A DNA stretch of 64,000 nucleotides from an uncultured Agathobacter sp. (GTDB taxonomy: Bacteria > Bacillota > Clostridia > Lachnospirales > Lachnospiraceae), in the NCBI GenBank assembly GCA_934365945.1, contig CAKRNE010000001.1, positions 248,001 through 312,000 on the forward strand, written 5' to 3'. Each line of letters opens with the position of its first letter. Position 1 is the stretch's first letter. Below are positions 57,433-64,000 of the stretch, piece after piece. The position numbers and the translations under genes are program-made. Below the pieces are notes generated by a model that worked only from the letters and a program-made list of their open reading frames with translations, did no database searches and had not been told where the DNA came from.

Positions 57433-57490
57433 CTTCGCACTAAGCTCACACAGCGCATATGCGCTTGTGTTCACTAAGTTGCTTTCGGGC
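57433..57490 (-). repeat. 58-nt intercistronic repeat, copy 2
   Basis: Directly after the rpsN stop, as copy 1 is after rpsH. The hairpin reads ACACAAGCGCATATGCGCTGTGT. Confidence 0.8.
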
Positions 57491-57676
57491 TTACCAGCTA
57501 GCTTTTTTAACGCCTGGGATCTGTCCCTTGTATGCTAACTCACGGAAGCATACTCTGCAGATTCCGTATTTCTTTAAAACTGAATGTGGACGTCCACAAA
57601 TTCTACAACGTGTATAAGCTCTTGTAGAGAACTTTGGTGCACGCTGCTGTTTGATTTTCATACTTGTCTTAGCCAT
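57491..57676 (-). CDS. rpsN: 30S ribosomal protein S14, zinc-binding type
   Basis: 61 residues with C24-x2-C27 and C40-x2-C43 ([20 protein letters not shown]). Short zinc form. Confidence 0.98.
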   Translation of the reverse strand: MAKTSMKIKQQRAPKFSTRAYTRCRICGRPHSVLKKYGICRVCFRELAYKGQIPGVKKASW

Positions 57677-57690
57677 TAGAATTCCTCCGA

Positions 57691-58230
57691 TTATTTAGCG
57701 AATGGCATATTGAACTGTGCCAGTAACTCACGTGCCTCTTCGTCTGTCTTAGCTGTAGTAACGAAGATAATGTCCATACCACGAACCTTATCTACCTTAT
57801 CATACTCGATCTCAGGGAAGATGATCTGCTCTTTAATTCCAAGGGCATAGTTTCCACGGCCATCAAATGCGTTAGGGTTAACACCTCTGAAGTCACGTAC
57901 ACGAGGTAATGCTAAGTTGATGAGACGATCTGCAAACTCGTACATCTTCTCACCACGTAATGTAACCTTACATCCGATTGGCATTCCTTCTCTGATTTTA
58001 AAGTTAGCTATAGCATTCTTTGCTTTAGTTGTAACTGCCTTCTGTCCTGTGATGGCTTCCATATCCTTAACGGCTGCCTCAAGAACCTTAGCGTTTTCCT
58101 TAGCTTCACCAACACCCATGTTAACTACGATCTTGTCAAGCTTTGGAATTTCCATTGCGTTTTTGTATCCGAACTTTTTGATCATTGCGTCCTTGATCTC
58201 ATTTTCGTACTGTTCTCTAAGTCTACTCAA
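57691..58230 (-). CDS. rplE: 50S ribosomal protein L5
   Basis: 179 residues. [20 protein letters not shown] and [18 protein letters not shown] are typical. Binds 5S rRNA. Confidence 0.98.
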   Translation of the reverse strand: MSRLREQYENEIKDAMIKKFGYKNAMEIPKLDKIVVNMGVGEAKENAKVLEAAVKDMEAITGQKAVTTKAKNAIANFKIREGMPIGCKVTLRGEKMYEFADRLINLALPRVRDFRGVNPNAFDGRGNYALGIKEQIIFPEIEYDKVDKVRGMDIIFVTTAKTDEEARELLAQFNMPFAK

Positions 58231-58253
58231 TGTCTTAATCCTCCTCTCTCCAA

Positions 58254-58565
58254 TTAGTCGATAACCTTGCCTGTTGATTTAGCAAAGCGAACTTTTTTGT
58301 CTCCATCCATCTTGAATCCTACACGAGTAGGCTTTCCGTCATGGATGAGCATTACGTTGGAAGCATCAATTGGAGCCTCCTGATGAACGATACCGCCCTG
58401 CTGATTTGACATACTTGGTTTTGTATGCTTAGTAACCATGTTGATTCCCTCAACAAGAAGTGTATTGTTCTTTGCGTTTACGGCAATTACCTTGCCCTCA
58501 TTGTTGATATCTTTTCCAGCGATAACCTTAACAAGGTCGCCTTTTTTGATTTTCATAGTTGCCAT
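58254..58565 (-). CDS. rplX: 50S ribosomal protein L24
   Basis: 103 residues. KOW motif [20 protein letters not shown], then [14 protein letters not shown]. An assembly initiator protein. Confidence 0.98.
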   Translation of the reverse strand: MATMKIKKGDLVKVIAGKDINNEGKVIAVNAKNNTLLVEGINMVTKHTKPSMSNQQGGIVHQEAPIDASNVMLIHDGKPTRVGFKMDGDKKVRFAKSTGKVID

Positions 58566-58576
58566 TGACGTTCCTC

Positions 58577-58945
58577 CTATAATACTTCCGGAGCCAGAGA
58601 AACAATCTTCATGAACTGTTTCTCACGAAGCTCACGAGCTACTGGTCCAAATATACGTGTTCCTTTTGGAGTTTTGTCATCTTTGATGATTACTGCTGCG
58701 TTCTCATCAAACTTTATATAAGATCCGTCTTTACGACGAGCACCTTTTACTGAACGAACTACTACGGCTTTAACTACATCGCCTTTTTTAACAACACCGC
58801 CTGGTGTTGCATCTTTAACAGTAGCAACGATTACATCACCGATGTTCGCATATCTTCTGGTAGATCCACCCATAACGCGGATAACAAGTAACTCTTTAGC
58901 GCCAGTGTTATCAGCAACCTTGAGTCTGCTTTCCTGCTGTACCAT
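58577..58945 (-). CDS. rplN: 50S ribosomal protein L14
   Basis: 122 residues. [20 protein letters not shown] start, [20 protein letters not shown] end. Confidence 0.98.
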   Translation of the reverse strand: MVQQESRLKVADNTGAKELLVIRVMGGSTRRYANIGDVIVATVKDATPGGVVKKGDVVKAVVVRSVKGARRKDGSYIKFDENAAVIIKDDKTPKGTRIFGPVARELREKQFMKIVSLAPEVL

Positions 58946-58963
58946 GCTTGTAGCCTCCTTTTA

Positions 58964-59221
58964 TTATTTTGCTCTTTCCATGATTTCTACAAGTCTCCAT
59001 CTCTTATCTTTAGATAAAGGTCTTGTTTCCATAACTCTGACTGTATCACCGATCTTTGCATCGTTTTTCTCGTCATGAGCTTTTAATTTATAAGTCTTCT
59101 TAACGATCTTGTTGTAAAGAGGATGTCTTACGTTATCTCTTACAGCTACAACGATTGTCTTATCCATCTTATCGCTTACAACAACACCAACACGTGTTTT
59201 TCTAAGATTTCTTTCTTCCAC
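58964..59221 (-). CDS. rpsQ: 30S ribosomal protein S17
   Basis: 85 residues. [20 protein letters not shown] and [19 protein letters not shown] are typical. Confidence 0.98.
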   Translation of the reverse strand: MEERNLRKTRVGVVVSDKMDKTIVVAVRDNVRHPLYNKIVKKTYKLKAHDEKNDAKIGDTVRVMETRPLSKDKRWRLVEIMERAK

Positions 59222-59251
59222 GGTCTAAAATCTCCTTTCTGATAGGATAAA

Positions 59252-59464
59252 CTATTCTGCAGCCTTTGCAGTGATAACAGTCTGAATTCTAGCGATGTTC
59301 TTGCGAACCTCTTTGATTCTTGCTGTGTTATCTAACTGGTTAGTTGCATTCTGGAATCTTAAATTGAAAAGTTCTTTTTTAGCATCAACGAGCTGTGCCT
59401 GTAACTGCTCTACGCTCTGTGCCTGTAACTCTTTAACGTATGCACTAGTTTTCATTTGACTCAC
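59252..59464 (-). CDS. rpmC: 50S ribosomal protein L29
   Basis: 70 residues. [20 protein letters not shown] and [15 protein letters not shown]. Overlaps the end of rplP by 20 bp. Confidence 0.97.
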   Translation of the reverse strand: MSQMKTSAYVKELQAQSVEQLQAQLVDAKKELFNLRFQNATNQLDNTARIKEVRKNIARIQTVITAKAAE

Positions 59465-59882
59465 CGCCTTCTAAATCTGCACGAGAAACTACTTTACACT
59501 TGCAAGGTAATTTGTGTGTAGCAAGACGTAAAGCTTCTTTAGCTACGTCTTCCGGTACTCCGGAGATTTCAAATAATACTCTACCTGGTTTTACTACAGC
59601 TACCCAATACTCAAGGGCACCCTTTCCTTTACCCATTCGAACACCCATAGGCTTATGTGTTACAGGTTTCTCTGGGAAAATCTTTATCCAAACTTTACCA
59701 CCACGCTTGATGTAACGAGTCATAGCTACACGGGCAGCCTCAATCTGATTTGCTTTGATCCAGCATGGCTCAAGTGCTACAATACCATACTCACCATTTG
59801 TGATTTTGTTTCCTCTTGTAGCTTTTCCTGCCATGGAACCACGGAACTGTTTACGATGTTTTACTCTCTTAGGCATTAACAT
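59445..59882 (-). CDS. rplP: 50S ribosomal protein L16
   Basis: 145 residues. [20 protein letters not shown] start; [20 protein letters not shown] later. The first ATG is taken by analogy with Bacillus L16. Confidence 0.98.
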   Translation of the reverse strand: MLMPKRVKHRKQFRGSMAGKATRGNKITNGEYGIVALEPCWIKANQIEAARVAMTRYIKRGGKVWIKIFPEKPVTHKPMGVRMGKGKGALEYWVAVVKPGRVLFEISGVPEDVAKEALRLATHKLPCKCKVVSRADLEGGESNEN

Positions 59883-59884
59883 AA

Positions 59885-60541
59885 TTACTTAGCTCCTCCT
59901 TCCTTGTTTGCTTTTGTAGGAAGTACCTCGCCTTTGTAGATCCAAACCTTAACGCCAACCTTGCCGTAAGTTGTATCTGCCTCAGCGAATCCATAATCGA
60001 TATCTGCTCTGATTGTCTGGAGTGGAGTAGTTCCATCATTGTATGTCTCTGTACGAGCCATATCTGCTCCGCCAAGACGACCTGAACATGTTGTCTTAAT
60101 TCCTTTAACGCCGGCCTTCATAGCTCTTCCCATGCAAGACTTCATTGCTCTACGGAATGAAACACGGTTCTCAAGCTGTAAAGCGATGTTCTCAGCAACA
60201 AGCTGTGCATCCTTGTCCGGTCTCTTTACTTCTTTGATATCAACAACTAATTTCTTGTCTGTAAGCTTCTGAACCTCAGCCTTGATCTTCTCGATCTCAG
60301 CTCCGCCCTTACCGATTACAACACCCGGCTTAGCTGTATAAATGATAACCTTAACGCGGTCTGAAGCTCTCTCGATCTCAATCTTTGAAACACCAGCTGC
60401 GTATAATTTTTTCTTTAAAAATGTTCTGATATTATAATCTTCTACTAAGTAATCAGCGAAATCACCCTCTGCATACCATTTGGAATCCCAGTCCTTGATA
60501 ACGCCAACTCTTAAGCCATGAGGATTAACCTTCTGTCCCAT
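59885..60541 (-). CDS. rpsC: 30S ribosomal protein S3
   Basis: 218 residues. [20 protein letters not shown] start, KH domain with [16 protein letters not shown]. Near the mRNA entry. Confidence 0.98.
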   Translation of the reverse strand: MGQKVNPHGLRVGVIKDWDSKWYAEGDFADYLVEDYNIRTFLKKKLYAAGVSKIEIERASDRVKVIIYTAKPGVVIGKGGAEIEKIKAEVQKLTDKKLVVDIKEVKRPDKDAQLVAENIALQLENRVSFRRAMKSCMGRAMKAGVKGIKTTCSGRLGGADMARTETYNDGTTPLQTIRADIDYGFAEADTTYGKVGVKVWIYKGEVLPTKANKEGGAK

Positions 60542-60550
60542 GATTGCCTC

Positions 60551-60946
60551 CTATCTTTCATCAAGCACGATTGTAATGTGGCTCATTCTCTTCTCGATTC
60601 TGTAAGCTCTACCCTGTGCTCTAGGATGAATTCTCTTCATTGTTGGTCCTTTATTTGCAAAACACTCTGCAACGTAAAGGTTCTCTGCCTTATAGTTCTT
60701 TTCCGGATAATTATTTTCTGCGTTAGCGATTGCTGACTCTAATAATTTCTTTACTAAGCTTGAAGCATATCTAGGATTATATGTTACGATTGCAAGTGCT
60801 TCGTTAACACTCTTTCCACGAATAGCATCTAAAACGAAACAAGCTTTCTGTACAGACACTCTAGCATAAGATAACTTTGCTGAAGGTCTTGTATCTCTAA
60901 CTTCATTTCTCTCTCTCTTGATTTTGGATCTATGTCCCTTTGCCAT
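60551..60946 (-). CDS. rplV: 50S ribosomal protein L22
   Basis: 131 residues. AKLSYARVSVQKACFVLDAI and MKRIHPRAQGRAYRIEKRMS. Lines the exit tunnel. Confidence 0.97.
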   Translation of the reverse strand: MAKGHRSKIKRERNEVRDTRPSAKLSYARVSVQKACFVLDAIRGKSVNEALAIVTYNPRYASSLVKKLLESAIANAENNYPEKNYKAENLYVAECFANKGPTMKRIHPRAQGRAYRIEKRMSHITIVLDER

Positions 60947-60971
60947 GGATGAAACCTCCTTTCAATAAATC

Positions 60972-61253
60972 TTATCTTACGCCTGATTTCTTCTCGTCTT
61001 TTCCATGTCCTCTGTAAGTTCTTGTTGCAACGAACTCACCAAGTTTATGTCCAACCATATCCTCTGTAACATATACAGGAACATGCTTTCTTCCATCATG
61101 AACAGCGATTGTGTGTCCAACGAATGAAGGGAAGATTGTTGAACGACGTGACCATGTCTTGATTACAGACTTGTCACCAGAAGCGTTCATAGCATCTACT
61201 TTTTTAAGTAAGCTTTCATCAGCAAATGGTCCTTTTTTTAATGAACGTGCCAT
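60972..61253 (-). CDS. rpsS: 30S ribosomal protein S19
   Basis: 93 residues. [20 protein letters not shown] and [20 protein letters not shown]. Confidence 0.98.
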   Translation of the reverse strand: MARSLKKGPFADESLLKKVDAMNASGDKSVIKTWSRRSTIFPSFVGHTIAVHDGRKHVPVYVTEDMVGHKLGEFVATRTYRGHGKDEKKSGVR

Positions 61254-61269
61254 TTATTCAACCTCCTAA

Positions 61270-62115
61270 TTATTTGATTGCACGACCGTCTCTTCTACGA
61301 ACGATCATCTTGTTAGACTGTTTGTTCTTCTTTCTGGTCTTTAAGCCAAGTGCAGGTTTGCCCCATGGAGTACATGGTCCTGGACGTCCTACAGGTGCCT
61401 TACCTTCTCCACCACCGTGTGGATGGTCGTTAGGGTTCATAACAGATCCACGAACTGTTGGACGAACACCCATGTGACGCTTACGTCCGGCTTTACCAAT
61501 ATTTACGAGGTTGTGATCTCCGTTTCCAATTACACCGATTGTAGCACGGCACTGAATTGGAACCATTCTCATCTCTCCTGAAGGAAGACGAAGTGTAGCA
61601 TATTTGCCTTCTTTAGCCATAAGCTGTGCGCTAAGTCCTGCTGAACGAACAAGCTGTCCGCCCTTTCCAGGAAGAAGCTCAATGTTGTGGATCTGTGTAC
61701 CAACTGGGATGTTCTCAAGTGGTAAGCAGTTTCCAACTCTGACCTCAGCCTGAGCACCGCTCATAACCTTCATTCCGTCTGTAAGTCCTGCCGGAGCAAG
61801 AATATATGATTTCTCACCATCTGCATAGCAGATAAGTGCGATGTTTGCTGTTCTGTTTGGATCGTACTCGATACCAATTACAGTTGCTGGAATACCGTCT
61901 TTCTTATTTCTCTTGAAATCGATAAGTCTGTATTTTCTTCTGTTTCCACCACCCTGGTGTCTAACTGTGATTTTACCCTGATTGTTACGACCAGCGTTCT
62001 TCTTTAAAGAAGTAACAAGTGACTTCTCAGGAGTTGTCTTTGTGATCTCTGAGAAATCTGAACCAGTCATATTTCTTCTGGAAGGTGTATATGGGTTATA
62101 TGTCTTAATTCCCAT
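61270..62115 (-). CDS. rplB: 50S ribosomal protein L2
   Basis: 281 residues. [20 protein letters not shown] start; [20 protein letters not shown] holds the conserved His near the peptidyl transferase centre. Confidence 0.98.
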   Translation of the reverse strand: MGIKTYNPYTPSRRNMTGSDFSEITKTTPEKSLVTSLKKNAGRNNQGKITVRHQGGGNRRKYRLIDFKRNKKDGIPATVIGIEYDPNRTANIALICYADGEKSYILAPAGLTDGMKVMSGAQAEVRVGNCLPLENIPVGTQIHNIELLPGKGGQLVRSAGLSAQLMAKEGKYATLRLPSGEMRMVPIQCRATIGVIGNGDHNLVNIGKAGRKRHMGVRPTVRGSVMNPNDHPHGGGEGKAPVGRPGPCTPWGKPALGLKTRKKNKQSNKMIVRRRDGRAIK

Positions 62116-62176
62116 TTTGTTTCTCCTTTCGATATGTTTTCATTATCGCGTCTTTTCTGACGCATATCATTCTGTG

Positions 62177-62235
62177 GTTCTGTTCGCTAAGCTCAAACTT
62201 CGCTTATCAGCTCGTTTTCACCAATCTCACAGAAC
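62177..62235 (-). repeat. 59-nt intercistronic hairpin, copy 2
   Basis: Between rplW and rplB. GTTCTGTGAGATTGGTGAAA starts and CTTAGCGAACAGAAC ends it, as in 56834-56892. Confidence 0.7.
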
Positions 62236-62244
62236 GGCCTCGGT

Positions 62245-62544
62245 CTACAGTCCTGCGAAGATCTCGATATCTTTGCTGTCTGCTGTAAGCTGTACGATAG
62301 CCTTCTTTGTCTTAGCAGTCTTTCCTGTTACCATTCCGCGACGCTTGTTCTTGCCTTCGCAGTTCATTGTGTTAACCTTGGCAACCTTTGTTCCTTCGAA
62401 CATTCTCTCTACTGCTTCTTTGATCATAGTCTTGTTTGCATCCGGATGAACAAGGAATGTGTATTTCTTCTCAGCCATTGCATTCATACTCTTCTCAGTT
62501 ACTACTGGTTTGAGGATTACATCATAGTACTGTACGTTTGCCAT
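62245..62544 (-). CDS. rplW: 50S ribosomal protein L23
   Basis: 99 residues. [20 protein letters not shown], then [18 protein letters not shown]. Shares one base with the rplD stop (TAATG). Confidence 0.98.
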   Translation of the reverse strand: MANVQYYDVILKPVVTEKSMNAMAEKKYTFLVHPDANKTMIKEAVERMFEGTKVAKVNTMNCEGKNKRRGMVTGKTAKTKKAIVQLTADSKDIEIFAGL

Positions 62545-63164
62545 TATGCATATACCTCCTCGATTGTTGCTACAGCAGCCTTTGTAACTACTACTGTGTC
62601 ATATTTTAATACATCGAATACGTTAAGCTCATTTGTCTGAGTTGTCTTAACTGTTGGGATGTTTGCTGCAGAAGCGATAACCTTCTCGTCCATATCGTTT
62701 AATATAACGAGTGCCTTCTCAACATTGAGGTTCTTTAATACTTCTACGAATTTCTTTGTCTTAATCTCATCAAGCTTAAGCTCATCTACTACAACGAACT
62801 TGTTCTCAACAACTCTTGATGTAAGTGCAGACTTAAGAGCTGCTCTCTTCTCTTTCTTGTTGAGCTTGAATGAGTAATCTCTAGGAGTAGGAGCGAATAC
62901 AACTCCACCGCCTGTCCACTGTGGAGATCTTGTAGAACCCTGACGTGCATGTCCTGTTCCCTTCTGTCTCCATGGTTTTCTTCCGCCACCGCGAACTTCA
63001 GAACGTGTCTTAGCTTTCTGAGTTCCCTGACGTTTATTTGCAAGCTGCTGAAGAACAGCCATATGAACTAAATGTTCATTAATTTCTACGCCGAAAATGG
63101 AATCATTTAACTCGATCTTGTCGACTTCTTTGCCTTCCATGTTATATACAGCTACGTTAGCCAT
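62544..63164 (-). CDS. rplD: 50S ribosomal protein L4
   Basis: 206 residues. [20 protein letters not shown] followed by [17 protein letters not shown]. In E. coli L4 regulates the S10 operon. Confidence 0.98.
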   Translation of the reverse strand: MANVAVYNMEGKEVDKIELNDSIFGVEINEHLVHMAVLQQLANKRQGTQKAKTRSEVRGGGRKPWRQKGTGHARQGSTRSPQWTGGGVVFAPTPRDYSFKLNKKEKRAALKSALTSRVVENKFVVVDELKLDEIKTKKFVEVLKNLNVEKALVILNDMDEKVIASAANIPTVKTTQTNELNVFDVLKYDTVVVTKAAVATIEEVYA

Positions 63165-63192
63165 CGTAAAGTTCCTCCTTTCTTACTTTGCA

Positions 63193-63876
63193 CTATTTAC
63201 CAGATTTTGTAGTCTCTTTTACTGTAATGAGAGCTTTCTTAGCTCCTGGAACTGCGCCTTTGATTAACAGTAAGTTCTTGTCTGCGTCAACTCTTACAAC
63301 CTCAAGATTCTGAGTTGTAACCTTTACGCTACCCATGTGTCCAGGCATTCCTTTTCCCTTGAATACCTTACTTGGTGAAGAACAAGCACCGTTAGAACCC
63401 TGATGACGATGGAATTTAGAACCATGAGCCATTGGTCCTCTGTGCTGACCTAATCTCTTGATAGCACCCTGGAAACCTTTACCTTTTGAAATAGCAGTTA
63501 CATCAACCTTGTCACCCTCTGCGAAGATGTCAGCCTTGATCTCATCTGCTAAATTGTACTCATCTGCGTTTTCGAATTTGAACTCGCGAACGAATCTCTT
63601 TCCTGAAACACCTGCTTTTTTGAAGTGTCCCATCTGAGCCTTGTTAACACCATGTCTGTGTGCTACGCTCTTTTTACCGTTGGCATCCTTCTCAACGACT
63701 TTCTCTTTCTTGTCGCCGAAACCAACCTGAACTGCGCTGTAACCGTCATTCTCAACAGTTTTGATCTGTGTTACAACACATGGACCAGCCTCTAATACAG
63801 TTACAGGTACTAATACACCATCTGCATTGAAGATCTGTGTCATACCGATTTTTGTTGCTAAAATCGCTTTCTTCAT
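63193..63876 (-). CDS. rplC: 50S ribosomal protein L3
   Basis: 227 residues. [20 protein letters not shown] start; [20 protein letters not shown] later. The 124 bp beyond its start hold no rpsJ sequence, so rpsJ, if next, begins farther upstream. Confidence 0.98.
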   Translation of the reverse strand: MKKAILATKIGMTQIFNADGVLVPVTVLEAGPCVVTQIKTVENDGYSAVQVGFGDKKEKVVEKDANGKKSVAHRHGVNKAQMGHFKKAGVSGKRFVREFKFENADEYNLADEIKADIFAEGDKVDVTAISKGKGFQGAIKRLGQHRGPMAHGSKFHRHQGSNGACSSPSKVFKGKGMPGHMGSVKVTTQNLEVVRVDADKNLLLIKGAVPGAKKALITVKETTKSGK

Positions 63877-64000
63877 TTCTTTACCTCCTGTTTTCTACAG
63901 CGGAACGCCTCTTGCCTGTCAACCCAGCCCGCGAAGAATTAGCCGGAACAAGTAGCGGAACCGTTCATCCTAGAGCAGCCTACTAGATCGTTATGCTTTC

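Noticed and set aside
63877..64000. rpsJ upstream of rplC
   Set aside because: Frames in this stretch do not give S10 sequence; the gene, if present, is beyond the window.

Overview
The window looks like a chromosome segment from a low-GC Gram-positive gut anaerobe of the Lachnospiraceae, closest in style to Agathobacter (Eubacterium) rectalis or Roseburia. The reasons are the pyruvate formate-lyase pair, the clostridial GlgC/GlgD pair, SpoVG, a SAM-I riboswitch on metK, a Rpn-family PD-(D/E)XK protein and a long L17. The placement rests on reading protein sequences, not on a search.

Layout. 1-9.7 kb: a membrane protein with two degenerate GGDEF domains (cut by the window edge), pflA, pflB, an RsmH-type methyltransferase, a MATE exporter and a nitroreductase. 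Two long palindromic elements (2911-3175 and 8561-8875) sit here; they share an 82-nt core whose stems covary. 9.8-18.1 kb: an accessory zone with an AAA-ATPase/PD-(D/E)XK protein and a two-component system whose kinase and regulator genes are 4.2 kb apart. Between them lie an XRE/ImmA/PIN unit, a radical-SAM gene remnant, an HxlR regulator, a lipoprotein and a 5'-truncated XRE gene. 18.1-21.2 kb: a lone TnpB element and metK with its riboswitch. 21.4-27.2 kb: a divergent accessory cassette (membrane LuxR-type regulator, two lipoproteins, a zinc-ribbon protein and a four-helix membrane protein) next to a truncated ogt gene. 27.3-41.5 kb: core genes, namely an HD-GYP protein, murA, aroK, a PrsA-like foldase, mfd, pth, an OGG-like glycosylase, a Rpn protein, spoVG, glgD and glgC. 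41.9-47.3 kb: plus-strand murC, a DnaD-domain gene, a DnaC-type helicase loader and prs, with two tandem pairs of DnaA boxes ahead of the DnaD gene. 47.5-64 kb: the S10-spc-alpha ribosomal cluster on the minus strand, rplC to rplQ, including secY, adk, map, infA and rpoA.

How it works together. The pfl pair makes acetyl-CoA and formate from pyruvate. murC and murA serve peptidoglycan synthesis, GlgC/GlgD serve glycogen synthesis, and prs supplies PRPP. The ribosomal cluster couples translation, secretion and transcription genes, and repeated hairpins lie in several of its gaps. The best candidates for undescribed biology are the covarying palindromes, the divergent regulator/lipoprotein/zinc-ribbon cassette whose two sides share a C-terminal module, the DnaA-box array ahead of dnaD-dnaC, and the repeated intercistronic hairpins of the ribosomal cluster.
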